From Melitaea cinxia (lineage: Eukaryota; Arthropoda; Insecta; Lepidoptera; Nymphalidae), in assembly GCF_905220565.1 (NCBI RefSeq), contig NC_059406.1, positions 14,952,001 through 15,016,000 on the forward strand: a DNA stretch of 64,000 nt, in the 5' to 3' direction. Of the stretch, positions 11,401 through 21,369 are shown piece by piece. The translations under genes were made by a program, and so were the position numbers. Numbering within the stretch: the first letter of the stretch is position 1; each line of letters opens with the position of its first letter. The notes under the pieces are model-generated. The model worked only from the letters and a program-made list of their open reading frames with translations. It ran no database searches and had not been told where the DNA came from.

Positions 11401-14400
11401 CACATCACCCTAAATTAAAAAAAATCTACCTGTTAAAATTAGACCATATTTCTTTGAAACACAAAGCACTAAATGATTTCAACCAATGCTTACCAGTGAG
11501 TGCAGTATCTCCGCCCATAAGAGTTCTAAGCAACACACCATTTGTGCAGTAAGTGAGTACGGTGCGGGGACTCACTCGTGATTCCAATCTGATTTGATAG
11601 CCGACAGATTGACCTATTTTTTCCATTCTTTCATAAGCTACCTGAAAATAAAATTTATGCAATGAGCATTTATCAACTAAACAGAAGGCTAACACCATAA
11701 AGTGAACAATTTCCTGTACAAACTTTCTGCCCCATTTTAACCCCCCCGAAAAATATGTAAGCCCATAATTTCCCTAATATTTCATGGGATTGGGCAGTAG
11801 TACCCGTTTAACATCAGTGGTGCTATCTGCTTGTTTGGCAACCTTTTATATCTTATCCCTTAAATAAATATAAATATTTCGCCGAAATGCACAATACGAA
11901 CACACATAGCTTCCAAAAGACAGCATCAAATACGATAACTTTTTTTTGCGCAACTTACTTTAAGCACAGGATTGTATGTAATAAAATTTAAAATATATGT
12001 GATACTAAAAAAGAAATTGGTAGTATGAAATACGCTGGTTAAGCTTTATCCTTATATATCTATAAATCGGGATGGATATTTGTATTTACACAAACATTTC
12101 TGTCCTTGTGGAACTCTCCACCGTACCTCGGGCACCACGTTAAAATGTTACCCAAAGTAGGGAATATGGTAAGTCCATTAAGAGCCGTCGATTATCTAAC
12201 TTCAAAATTAGACCGTTTATCGACATAATTTCGTTACAAAAAAAAAAAAAAAAAAACTTCAAAATAAGATTGTTTATCGACATAATTTCGTTACAACAAA
12301 AAAAAAAATAACCCTAACCTATCGTACTTCAAAATGACGGCTCTTAATCTAAAGTCTAGCCAGGGAATATATCCATCAATACGTAGTGAGCAGAGGTGTA
12401 TTAAGCTCCGACCCATTTCCTGCAGCCAACCCGCATTGGAGTAGCGTGGTGGATTAAGCTCTGATCCTTCTCCTACATGGGGAAAAAGCCTATGCCCAGC
12501 TGTGGGACGTTTCAATCTAAATCTTGTATCTCTCTTACCCTTTCAGCAACAGAAACGGCTGAGATCCTCCGGGGCTGGGTGCAGTATATCCGAGCAGGTT
12601 GCTTGTTCTCCTGGCAATAGTCTAGTATGAGCTGAGGCAACTGGGTCGTTTTACCGCACCCTGTTGCACCTGCCACTATTATCACCTGCAAATATATATA
12701 AAAAAGCCATATATAATTTAATTCCCTATTTTATATACTATATACATTTTTATCCTAGTTCACATTATTTACGCACACACACACACACACACAAACACAC
12801 TATTCAGCCTATTGCAGTCCACTGCTGGACAAAGGCCTCCACAAGTTCGTGCCAAAAATGGCGTGAACTCATGTATGTTGCCCATAATCACCACACTGGA
12901 CAGGCGGGTTGGTGACTGCAGGGCTGGCTTTGTCGCACCGAAGACGCTGCTGCCCATCTTCGGCCTGTGTATTTCAAAGCCAGCAGTTAAGTGGTTATCC
13001 TGCCGGCGGTCGGCTTTTAAGTTCCAAGGTGGTAAGTGGAACTTTGTTATCCTTTAGTCGCCTCTTACGACACCCACGGGAAGAGGAAGGGGGCATTATG
13101 GATGCAAATCATGTCAAATTTCATTGAATGAAACATGAATATCTGCCAACCCGCATTGGTCCCAATTAAGCTCCGATCCTTCTCCTACAAGGGGAAAGAG
13201 GCCTTTGCATTTATATTAAAAAAATATAACTAGGAATTCAATTTAAAATAAATGAAATTATAAAGAAAGTTTGTAACCGCTAAAATTATCATAAACTTTA
13301 ATGCTTATTAAATTTTATTTTAAATTCACCTGATTGTGTGTTATGGCATTTATTAAATCTTGCCGTTGCTCATAAACTGGTAACTTTTCCCTGAACTTGA
13401 GCAAGTCAGGATTATATGTCGTGTTAGGAACCTGAAACAAATGGAAAACAACATTAAATTCTGTATTTATTAACTTTAATTATTAAAATAAGATAAAAAA
13501 TAATAAATGTGTTTAACAATTGGATAACAAGAGATCCAAGTGTTACTGAAATAAAACCTAAATAACTAGTACACTAGTACTAATCATTACTAACTACTAA
13601 AGAATATATACTAATATTATAAAGAAACAACTGATTTGAAAATGAAAAATTCTTTTATTGTTGGACAGTCCATTTACCGAGGAACCCTACAGACTTTATA
13701 ATATTTTAGCACATTTTTTCCTCAAATTAACGCGGGTAAAGCCGCAGGCACATCAAGTAACTATATAACTATCAACCATGTTCATATAAAGTGGTGTGCA
13801 AAAGTTTTGGGCTACCCCGTTTTTTCAATGCAATTCATTAAATAACAACCGCTCTGATGCGAGTAGTCGCCTAAAACAACGACGGTTTGTGGGTTCGATT
13901 CCCGCTCGGGATGGATATTTGTAACTGTACGAATATTTCTTTCCGGTTAGGACGTCTGTCTTTATGGGTCTCCCCACCATGCCTCGAGCCACGTTAAGCC
14001 GTCGGTCCCAGTTGTTATCATAAACACCTAATAGCGATCATTACTCATAGTAGGGAATATATCCACCAACCCACAGCAGCAGGAGCAGCGTGGTGGATTA
14101 AGCTCCAATCCTCCTCCTAAATGGAGGAAGAGGCCTCTATGCCCAGCAGTGGGATGTTTCAGGCTGAATCAGTCAATCAAACATTAAATATTTTATTTTT
14201 ACCCCCGTTCTTTGTTTAAGTCATTTGAGATGGCTAAAATATAGACACTTCAGCCTATCGTAGTCCACTGCTGGACATAGGCCTCCACAAGTTCGCGGAA
14301 AAAAATGGTGTGAACTCATGTGTGTCGCCTATAGTCAGCACGCTAGGCAGGCGGGTTTTCGGCTTCGGTCTTCGGCTGTGTATTTCAAAGCCAGCAGTTG

Positions 14401-17400
14401 GATGGTTATTTCGCCATCGGTCGATTTTTTAAGTTCAAAGATGATAATGGGACTGTGGTATCCCTTAGTCGCCTCTTACGACACCCAAGGGAAGAGAGGG
14501 GGTGGCTATATTCTGTACTGCCGTAACAACACAGCCAAAAATGAAATATACGTAGCATGAAATATAGACAATAACATCGTTTAAAATATTTTCGTTTGCC
14601 GTATTTTACTTATATCTCGGGAAATAACTTTCTGCGGTATGCAAAAGTATTGGGCCACTACATTTCACGCGTTCGCTGCACCTTTACGATGAATTTTTTT
14701 CACATTTCCTCAAATGTCTCATTATTTACTCTTATTTCTATCAATGCTAATATAAACGAACATTCACGTTCGGAAAAACGAGCTTAAACTTTCTTGAGAA
14801 AAAAAGTTGACAATATCGTTAATGAATAGTATTGCAATCGTATAATTTTTAAACGAAAGGCAATTTTGAACTGTATAAATCTATAATATAAAAATGAGTC
14901 GCTGAATGTGTTGCTAAGCCGACCGATTTCGCTAATTCTTTTTTTAAAATATTCCTTGAAGTACGAGGACGGTTCTTACGGAGAGAAAAATTCTAAAAAA
15001 AAAAAAATTAAATTTCCTGAAAAAGTCTAAAAACAACACTTTTCTATACTCCCATACAAAATATTTGTGATAATACCATACGATAAAGTTTGTGTTAGGC
15101 GATACGAAGTTCGCCGGGTCAGCTAGTTAAATTATAAAAAGAAAGTTAATTGTAGATACCCATAATATCACACCCGACATTTTACAAGGAAGAGAAAATT
15201 TAGCAGAAATTAGTAGGAGCACAGTGTTGCTGCATCCAAAGGCAGTGGAACTAATTGGACTTATTGATGACAAGTAGCTATTAATCAGAAAAAAAAATTA
15301 AGATGGCTCATATAAAGCGAAAGAATATCAGCATTGGACAGCATCAGATTTTTGCAAAGTTCTATTTACTGATAAATTCAAGCGTTAGCTGTTTGAAAGT
15401 GATAGTCCGAAGTGTATAAGACAGCATTCAAGTATCAGGCACATTTTTTTTTTTTTTTGTTCTGTTTTCATCTGCAATCAGTCCTTGGACTATAAGCGGA
15501 TAGCTGGTGCGATATTTGGCGTGATGAGTGAGCCCTCCATCGAGAGCACTTCTCGGATTATGAGGGTGCTAAACCCTCTCGTGCAGCTGTAGTACATCAT
15601 GCCGCTTTAGGCGCCTAAGATGTTTTTGGCTTTGCAGCTGGGTTGCCAATTGATTAGGGTGTAGTGCAAGCCGTTGTTGGTATATTTTTGAGGCAGTTCT
15701 AATTTCCTCCTTCACTGTGTTCATTTGCAATGTGGCATGGATTTCACGGTTTGTGATGAACCAAGGAACATTGGAAATGGTGCGCAAGATGATATTTTGT
15801 GATCTTTGTATCATAGCAATATTTGAGTTACTGGCACTTCCCCAGAGCTGTATCCCATACGTCCACACTGGTTTCAGGAGCATTTTGTATATTAAGAGTT
15901 TATTGTCCGTTGACAATTTGCTGTTTCGTCCTAGCAGCCAGAGCATTGTTTTATATTTTATGTTCAACTCATCTCTTTTGGATTTAACATGATATTTCCA
16001 GGTTAGTCTGCGGTCCAAATGGAGGCCAAGGTATTTAACTCTGTCCGACTGGGGAAGTATGTTACCTCCAAGGTGTACTGGAGGACAATCTCCTTTTTTC
16101 AGAGTGAACGTTATGTGAGTTGATTTGGATGCACTTGCTTTAATTTTCCATTTATTCAGCCACTTATTTATTTCGTCTAGCCCTTTCTGAAGCGTGTGAG
16201 ATGCAATAGCCGGATCTTTACTGCTAGCTAATAGTGCAGTATCATCAGCGAAGGTAGCTGTGGTGACTCCCGTTACTACTGGCAGATCTGCCGTAAAGAT
16301 TGTGTACAACACTGGGCCCAACACTGATCCCTGCGGGACACCCGCTTTGATATCACGGAAGTCTGACGTTTCTCCTGATTCCTGAACTTGGAAAATCCTG
16401 TCCGATATATATGATTGCATCAAGATGCAGTAGCTATGCGGAAGATATTTCTTGATCTTATAAAGAAGTCCTTCATGCCATACTTTGTCGAATGCCTGCT
16501 GTATATCAAGAAATGCCGAAGAACAATACTCTTTATTTTCTAGGGATTCTCTAATTGTATAGGTCACCCTATGGACTTGTTCGACTGTTGAGTGGGATTG
16601 TCGAAACCCAAATTGATGGTCAGGTAGTATTTTATCTTCGGTAAGTAGAGGCAGTAGTCTTTGCAATACCATTTTTTCGAAGACCTTGGACAGAATTGGT
16701 AGGAGACTGATCGGACGATAGGATTCGACTTCATTTGGTGGTTTACTAACTTTGTGGATCATTTTTATTTTTGAGACTTTCCACAGGGCAGGGAAGTATT
16801 GCACTCTCAAAATTCCGTTATATAAGATGGTCAAATAAACTACTGCCTTTTTCGGTAGCTGTTGTAGTATTTCTTTTGTTATCAGGTCGTATCCTGGAGC
16901 CTTTCGGTCTTTGAGGCCATTTATCGTTCGCCACACTTCAATTACCTTTACTGGATGCGGTGGTAATGCCATCTGATACGGCTGATTCAAAAAGCGTTTC
17001 ACATCTCTTTGTGAGTCCAGATCGACTGTTTCGTTGGGTGAGAAAACAGCAGCTAGATGATTGGCAAACACCTTAGCCTTTTCCTGAGCGGTTTTAGCCC
17101 AGCTATCATTGCTCTTCCTTATGGGTGGTTTGGCTACCTGAGGTTTGTTGTAGAACTTTGTGAATTTCCATAAGGAATAGTTACTGGATGCTGTAGGCGT
17201 GAGAAACGCTAGTTTAGCTTCGAGTGTAGTATCGCGCCATTCATTGAGGAATATCCTTAGCTCTCGTATAGCTTTACTAAGTGCTCGTTTATCTTCCGCA
17301 TTTCTACTAACTTGCCAAACACGTCGAAGTCGCCGTTTTTCAAGAATTCGGTTTCTAATATCTAGTGGCCAATTTGTAATAGTACCGTGTTTATGTATTA

Positions 17401-20400
17401 GTGATGGCGTAGTTTTCCAGCAAGCGTCTTGTATGAGCGTAGTTATATTTTTTGTTGCCTCTTCAATATCTTCGGGACACTTAAGAGCTATTTTCAAATT
17501 TATATTATCCTCTAGGTATTCACGGAATGACTCCCAATCGGTGTGATTATTACATAGTGTAGGTGGTCTTTCAGCTTCAATTACCATAGCGCTAACACTA
17601 AGCAATACGGGTGTGTGGTCTGAGGAGCCATCCAGGCAGGACTCGGCTCGGAGATACGAACTAGATAAACCCTTAGAGATGAAAAAGTCCAAGAGGTCGG
17701 GAATCTTGTTCGTATCTGCAGGCCAATATGTGGGTTCGCCCGCCGATATCGTGCGCAGGTTCATTGCTGTCACACTAGCCTGCAACTGCCTGCCCCTAGT
17801 TGTGGTTAACCTGGAGCCCCAAGATGTGTGTTTTGCATTCCAGTCACCGCCAGATATAAATCTGCCCCCCAAAGTTTTAAAGTAATTGCTAAACATATTT
17901 TCCGATATAATGTGTTTGGGCGGACAGTACACAGCCGAAATGTTGAAGTACCCACAACTATCCCTAACCGCAATTGTAGTTGCTTGAATATACTCGGTCT
18001 TAAACTCCGGTAAGATATCGTGTTTGATAGTATCGCGTACTATGATTGCTGTGCCGGCATGTCCTTTTCCGTCCGGATGGTTTGTCATATATGTCCTGTA
18101 TCCTCGAAACTTTACACTGGATGAAGCGGTGCAGTGAGCTTCTGAGATGAGCATAACATCGAGTTTATGTTCCTTTAATAAGAGACCTACGTCATCTTTG
18201 TTCGGAGCCAGACCATTCGGGTTCCAAGTGGCCATACGAAATACTGCCATTATTTAATTTTATCAAGCAGTGATGTTATGAGTTGCATAAGTGTACTCAT
18301 GTGTTGTAGGATTAGCTCGAACTTTTCGTTTTGTTTTATGAGCAGTTTTTCTAGTGCACTATTCTCTTGGAGCTCTGCTAGAGGAACTTCTTTTCTAGAG
18401 GTTTCTTTTGTAGTTGGCCATCTTGATCTGCTGAATTTTACGGTGTCTGATTTATTATTTCCCTCTTTATCAGTGTTGAAATTTGATGACGACGTTGGTT
18501 TGTCAGTTCCAAGAGTAGGAAAATCGGAATCCGTTGGTATTTGAGCGGCATTTCTCTTTGAAGGGCGCGATTTTGCTGTTCTTCTTGCGAGGATTTCCCT
18601 GTATACCTCACACCCTTTATAGTTTGCGGGATGGGGTCCATGGCATAATGCACATGTAGCCGGGGTGTTTCGGTCACGCTTGGTGCACTCCGAGGTTCCT
18701 CCTGAGGTTCCTCCGAGGTGCCTCCTCCGAGGCACAACATAAGGAATTAAACTTCTACTATTAAGCTCATTGGCTCAAATAACAAAGCTTAGGGAGCGTT
18801 TTCTGCAGTCAGAGTTGAACCTCTTTTAGAAGTTATTGGCAATATAGACGTTAAGATGTATAAGAATATTCTGCTAGACCATATTCTAGTATTTCCAATA
18901 AAAAAATTACTTTGTGATTGAATTTTGCAGCAAAAAAACTGATCCCAAACAAGCTCGTGTCTTGTATTTAACCTTCGTCGGAGGCGAAAAGTCTGTCGTC
19001 TTATATTCGAATTTCAATTGAACATCTTTACCAAGACACCTTTGTTTTGTTTAAAAAAAAAACTCAAGACAGAATTGCGGTCGCATTTATAATATTACTG
19101 AAGATAGATTAGGCACTGTTTCATGGACATGAATGTTCGTGTTTCGGCACTTTGGCAGAAATAAGATTTTTTGATTTGGCAGAAATAAACAACAAATTAA
19201 CTTAACGGATGGCTTAACTGATAACTCTAAAAGCAAGCCTTTCTCAATCATGGGTACAGCACCTGATTGGAGTATTTTAATGGACACGTATGACAAGCAC
19301 TATAAAATCCCAGAGGATGTTCCTTAGGACCATACAATAAAATTAAATATTACGGTCTAACAAATGAACTAAAATGACTATGTGGTTAATTTATACGTGG
19401 TAGAATTAGGAGCGAGAGGTATACCAGCAAAATTTCTTTATAATCTTCTGAAAGACCTTGGCCTGTCGAGACCTGCAGTAAGTTCTATTTTAGAACAACT
19501 GTCTAAGGCTCCACTAACAGGTTCCGACCAAATTTGGCTAGACAAGGCGGAAAACTCGAGCAGTGAAAGTGAGCGTTGATGCACATCTCAAAGGGGGCCT
19601 TCTTAAACCTACACCTAGGTCACGTCTTGGGAACTGCTCCGAGCTTCTCCCCCTGCCACACGTTGGACCCGGCACCCTTATGGTGAATCCATGGAATGCG
19701 AATTCGAAACAAGAAAGAAAATGTCCAAAATTTCATCCAAAGAAGTGTAGCGAACATGTGAATTACAGTGGCCCAATACTTATGCACACCGACAAAAGTT
19801 ATTTTCGAGGTATAAGTAAAATATGGCAAATTAAAATATTTCAATGTTATTGTCTATATTTCAATGTCACAGTAATTATACCTAAGGAGTAAACTCCAGT
19901 CGCGTATGGTATCTGACACACACTTTTTTACCTGTGCCACGCCATTATTAAGCTGCCCTAGAGTTTTATTCGCTAATTGCGGACTACGCTCCTTTTCAGG
20001 GCAGCAGCTTAAGTCATCCTTTTCTTTGCTCGTAATTGGAAATGCATTAAATAATTCTGTGATACTACAACGCATGTTTGAGTCCAGTATGAGCTTAGCA
20101 TCATTCTGTATAATGGTCGAACCAACTCTCTTGTATATTGTCAAGTATCGGTTTACTCCTAAAATATAATTTGATATTAATGAATTGAAAGTTTAAGAGT
20201 TAAGGAATTATTCGATATATTACTTAGTATTTCATATATTGTGCAAATATTCTTACCTTATTAAGAAGAAATTAAGTTACTCATGACAACACTAATAGGA
20301 TAAACCTAAATTTAGACAGTATGAAAATTATATTATTATCATTACAGCCTATCACAGTCCACTGCTGGACATAGGCCTCCATGAGTTTACGCCAAAAATA

Positions 20401-20818
20401 GCGTGAACTCATTTGTTAAATATACATATGAAAATTATACTTTGATTATAATTCAAGTATGATAGAAATATTTTATTTCAAGATTACAAAACATTATTTT
20501 AATACTTATTTCGACTGATTTAAGGATAGACGACAACGAAGAAGCTCTAGTTTCATAATTATGGTGTAAAATTAGGTAAAATAATATAAAATTTAAATTT
20601 TTACCTTTCCCGCGCGATTTGGACTTCAGACCCAATTTGGCGACAGTTTCGTGAATAAACCCGCGTTCTTGAGCCGACAGAAACGTTGGAAATTTAAGTT
20701 CCGTTTCATTTTCATCACTTAAGAATTTATCCAGCTGTATCTTTAGAGCAATACTCACAGACTCAGCTATTGGAAAGTGCTTATTACCTAAATTACGCTT
20801 ACCCTTCTTCGAACTCAT
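1793..20818 (-). CDS. YTHDC2: YTHDC2/Bgcn-type DEAH-box RNA helicase (R3H, helicase, ankyrin, degenerate YTH), 12 exons
   Basis: Minus-strand exons: 20605-20818, 19932-20158, 13330-13431, 12539-12685, 11494-11641, 10419-10566, 9325-9500, 8160-8272, 6852-6993, 3641-5898, 2961-3088, 1793-2063. They sum to 4074 nt (1357 aa plus stop), and every junction keeps phase at GT-AG sites. Order of parts: R3H with RGFIH at residues 52-56; Walker A GATGCGKT 187-194; DEVH 287-290; SAT 319-321; ankyrin insertion about 426-510; STNIAETS 617-624; QRAGRAGR 665-672; winged-helix/HA2 and OB regions to about 1080; YTH-like region about 1189-1303; then a Gln/His/Ser repeat tail. Vertebrate YTHDC2 is a 3'-5' helicase that binds m6A RNA and controls entry into meiosis; Drosophila Bgcn is the fly relative. 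Here the helicase motifs look functional but the YTH pocket is eroded. The last exons are supported by homology to the end of the YTH fold (RDGTEL). The start is the only ATG at the R3H exon. No poly(A) signal was found close to the stop. Confidence 0.93.
1840..1950 (-). repeat. 9-bp coding minisatellite (Gln-His-Ser tail of YTHDC2)
   Basis: On the coding strand, units of CAACACCAA grade into CAGCACTCC, encoding QHQ and then QHS repeats across residues 1309-1345. As the unit is a multiple of three, neighbouring frames are open too. The GT-rich plus-strand readings here are shadows. Confidence 0.85.
2366..2448. repeat. (TA)n microsatellite
   Basis: An uninterrupted run of about 40 TA units. 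It lies just beyond the YTHDC2 last-exon acceptor side, in intron 11. Confidence 0.98.
2640..2935. repeat. Degenerate minisatellite, unit about 20 bp (ATCATGAGCCAGTCTATC)
   Basis: About fourteen imperfect copies of ATCATGAGCCAGTCTATC in YTHDC2 intron 11. The array stops about 25 bp from the exon 11 donor at 2961. Confidence 0.85.
3261..3554. mobile_element. MITE with terminal inverted repeats over 30 bp, in YTHDC2 intron 10
   Basis: The left end GGCCTGTCATTAATAATGGG, then TGATCCGGTAAG, pairs with the right end CTTACCGGATCATCC, then ATTATTAACGACAGACC. Homology continues inward through TAGTCC and AATGCC. This 294-bp element makes up more than half of the 552-bp intron between exons 10 and 11. 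Confidence 0.75.
6040..6845. repeat. TACACTCTACACTG-type satellite in YTHDC2 intron 9
   Basis: About 800 bp made almost wholly of short units, TGTAGAGTGTACAG with variants TGTAGTGTACAG and TGTAGCGTGTACAG. Larger blocks recur: about 6400-6470 resembles 6650-6720. The array begins immediately after the exon 9 donor and is interrupted by the exon 9 fragment at 6077-6150. Long open frames on the minus strand that read YTLHCTLYT are artefacts of the repeat. Confidence 0.9.
6077..6150 (-). pseudogene. Partial copy of YTHDC2 ankyrin exon 9
   Basis: This GC-rich island inside the intron 9 satellite matches the 3' half of exon 9 (6852-6993): both read RCGRGALAAA, followed by similar V/L-rich ankyrin helix residues, and the similarity runs through the donor (GTGCGT in the copy, GTACGT in the exon) into the same satellite. 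The copy lacks the 5' half of the exon and any acceptor, so it should not be spliced in. Many differences are synonymous (for example GCC/GCT, GGG/GGA), though some change residues. Confidence 0.75.
7240..7560. repeat. Dispersed repeat family H with two adjacent hairpins
   Basis: Shares AAATTTCCTGCTCAAAATA, AGCCCGACTGGGGTAGTACC and TCTATAAG-type blocks with 8366-8660, 52318-52580 and partly 7950-8090. This copy also carries two long hairpins, 7250-7305 and 7310-7369. It looks like a short non-autonomous element. No coding content. Confidence 0.6.
8366..8660. repeat. Dispersed repeat family H copy
   Basis: Contains GGAATTTCCTGCTCAAAATA, AAGCAGTATTGTGTTCCTG and the end block GTGAGCCGTACGCTTGTTTG, common to the copies at 7240-7560 and 52318-52580. 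It includes a poly(G) run at about 8519-8533. Confidence 0.6.
10741..11340 (+). pseudogene. Decayed LINE reverse-transcriptase C-terminal fragment
   Basis: In YTHDC2 intron 5. The plus strand reads VRYLGCHFNRRLR and, in a shifted frame, FVRSRLSYAALAWYAHCSEY followed by RRLQVQQNRCLRLIVG. These are the post-palm blocks of jockey/CR1-type reverse transcriptases. Stops and frame changes show it is dead. Confidence 0.75.
12020..12520 (+). repeat. Diverged SINE-like repeat family B
   Basis: Matches the 13850-14165 element in blocks (CGGGATGGATATTTGTA, GTAGGGAATATATCCA, GTGGTGGATTAAGCTC, CCCAGCTGTGGGACGTTTC). It is broken by an A-rich insertion near 12240-12310. Confidence 0.55.
12797..13105 (+). 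repeat. Dispersed repeat family A, long copy
   Basis: Begins at TTCAGCCTATTGCAGTCC, then ACTGCTGGACAAAGGCCTCC. It continues through GTGAACTCATGTATG, GTTGGTGACTGCAGGGCTGG, CCAGCAGTTAAGTGG and TAGTCGCCTCTTACGACACC. Other copies: 14251-14535, 20343-20415, 23455-23530, 32035-32285 (plus), 43441-43590 (minus) and 60205-60290. About 300 bp when complete; no conserved frame. Confidence 0.75.
13850..14165 (+). repeat. tRNA-derived SINE (family B)
   Basis: The head contains an A-box-like GATGCGAGTAGTCGCC and a clear B box, GGGTTCGATTCCCGC. The body runs through GTAGGGAATATATCCACC and ends GAAGAGGCCTCTATGCCCAG, then CAGTGGGATG. A fragment is also at 13140-13205. Confidence 0.65.
14251..14535 (+). repeat. 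Dispersed repeat family A copy
   Basis: CAGCCTATCGTAGTCCACTG, then CTGGACATAGGCCTCC, through TTAGTCGCCTCTTACGACAC to GGGGGTGGCTATATTCTG. It lies just outside the Tc1-type element's left inverted repeat. Confidence 0.7.
15569..18250 (-). CDS. LINE ORF2: AP endonuclease and reverse transcriptase
   Basis: 893 aa, uninterrupted. The N-terminal endonuclease has WNPNGL, SEAHC, GGDWNAKHTSWGSR, DLLDFFISKG and SSDHTP. The reverse transcriptase has YRPISLLPILSKVFEKMV, HQFGFRQSHSTVEQVHRV, AFLDIQQAFDKVWHEGLLYK, AGVPQGSVLGPVLYTIF and the catalytic FADDTALL. No RNase H domain follows, which fits the jockey clade. The start ATG overlaps the ORF1 stop as TAATG (18248-18252), suggesting termination-reinitiation. 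The complete frame implies recent insertion. Confidence 0.93.
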   Translation of the reverse strand: MAVFRMATWNPNGLAPNKDDVGLLLKEHKLDVMLISEAHCTASSSVKFRGYRTYMTNHPDGKGHAGTAIIVRDTIKHDILPEFKTEYIQATTIAVRDSCGYFNISAVYCPPKHIISENMFSNYFKTLGGRFISGGDWNAKHTSWGSRLTTTRGRQLQASVTAMNLRTISAGEPTYWPADTNKIPDLLDFFISKGLSSSYLRAESCLDGSSDHTPVLLSVSAMVIEAERPPTLCNNHTDWESFREYLEDNINLKIALKCPEDIEEATKNITTLIQDACWKTTPSLIHKHGTITNWPLDIRNRILEKRRLRRVWQVSRNAEDKRALSKAIRELRIFLNEWRDTTLEAKLAFLTPTASSNYSLWKFTKFYNKPQVAKPPIRKSNDSWAKTAQEKAKVFANHLAAVFSPNETVDLDSQRDVKRFLNQPYQMALPPHPVKVIEVWRTINGLKDRKAPGYDLITKEILQQLPKKAVVYLTILYNGILRVQYFPALWKVSKIKMIHKVSKPPNEVESYRPISLLPILSKVFEKMVLQRLLPLLTEDKILPDHQFGFRQSHSTVEQVHRVTYTIRESLENKEYCSSAFLDIQQAFDKVWHEGLLYKIKKYLPHSYCILMQSYISDRIFQVQESGETSDFRDIKAGVPQGSVLGPVLYTIFTADLPVVTGVTTATFADDTALLASSKDPAIASHTLQKGLDEINKWLNKWKIKASASKSTHITFTLKKGDCPPVHLGGNILPQSDRVKYLGLHLDRRLTWKYHVKSKRDELNIKYKTMLWLLGRNSKLSTDNKLLIYKMLLKPVWTYGIQLWGSASNSNIAMIQRSQNIILRTISNVPWFITNREIHATLQMNTVKEEIRTASKIYQQRLALHPNQLATQLQSQKHLRRLKRHDVLQLHERV
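18250..18729 (-). CDS. LINE ORF1 (gag-like) 3' part, truncated
   Basis: The C-terminal 150 or so residues of a jockey-type ORF1. It contains CALCHGPHPANYKGCEVY, the last of the knuckle-like motifs found in jockey ORF1 proteins, then a low-complexity linker and a coiled C-terminus (LLIKQNEKFELILQHMSTL). The 5' part is missing because the insertion is truncated. The new 5' end is rich in GAGG/CCTC units. Confidence 0.8.
   Translation of the reverse strand, partial: RRRHLGGTSGGTSECTKRDRNTPATCALCHGPHPANYKGCEVYREILARRTAKSRPSKRNAAQIPTDSDFPTLGTDKPTSSSNFNTDKEGNNKSDTVKFSRSRWPTTKETSRKEVPLAELQENSALEKLLIKQNEKFELILQHMSTLMQLITSLLDKIK
19382..19579 (+). pseudogene. Possible retroelement-derived peptide remnant
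   Basis: The short frame includes VVELGARGIPAKFLYNLLKD, followed by SILEQLSKAPLTGS. The VE(L/V)GARG block resembles a segment downstream of the reverse transcriptase in some non-LTR elements, but the match is from memory and the frame is short. It lies inside the Tc1-type element. Confidence 0.3.
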
Positions 20819-21369
20819 TTTATACTAGTCTGGTTAATAGAACACAAAGAAAATATCACCATTAGTGACTATTAGTATATTTTATTTTGTTTACTAGTTA
20901 TTAACCTTTTGACCGCCACGCCTCAAAACCATTCCCGTGCCCTGTACGCCAAGGCATAAAATAAACAAAAATACCTACGAAAAAAATAGTGCTGCCAAGA
21001 GTCGTTATCGAGTACCACACAGTGACTTGTTTTTGCTGGTTTTTATGCAATAAATGACTACTTATATAATCTAGGAAGGTTTATTTTTTAATATTTTTCT
21101 TGTGTTATCTTGCACTCGTTATATATACTTACAACAACATAAATAAAAAACAAACATTACAAAAATAATCGTAGTAAAGCACAACACTCTTTTCTATCGC
21201 CATGACGTCATTGTCACGACTGGACGACTACGGCGCAGCTGGCCTACGGTTTTGAAACTCTCTTTAGAGACGTGCTGTGTCGCACGCAAGGAAGCTGCAG
21301 GCTATATATCGATTTCGAATCGAATCGATATATACATGAAAAGTAATTTAGAAAAAAATTAACCGAATT

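Larger units (their letters stand above)
15444..18729 (-). mobile_element. jockey-type non-LTR retrotransposon, 5'-truncated
   Basis: Oriented on the minus strand, with a poly(A) tail at 15444-15458. It is flanked by a 7-bp target duplication AGGCACA at 15437-15443 and 18730-18736. ORF2 is intact and the 3' part of ORF1 remains. It lies inside a Tc1-type transposase remnant. Confidence 0.85.
14558..19863 (+). mobile_element. Tc1/mariner-type transposon, decayed, interrupted by a LINE
   Basis: Long inverted repeats: 14558-14700 (GAAATATAGACAATAACAT, TTTGCC, TATTTTACTTATA, AAGTATTGGGCCACT) match the reverse complement of about 19725-19863. Transposase remnants read on the plus strand: KEYQHWTASDFCKVLFTD near 15325-15390, then GNIDVKMYKNILLDHIL near 18838-18890 and a broken catalytic block near 18928-18960. 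Premature stops are present on both sides. Without the LINE at 15444-18729 the element is about 2 kb, normal for this superfamily. Located in YTHDC2 intron 2. Confidence 0.75.

Noticed and set aside
19854..20144. Longer YTHDC2 exon 2 running to about 19882
   Set aside because: A donor at 19881 would leave phase 2, which does not fit exon 3. The donor CAG/GTAAAAAAG at 19932 keeps phase 0 and the family's GxAQ-like junction.
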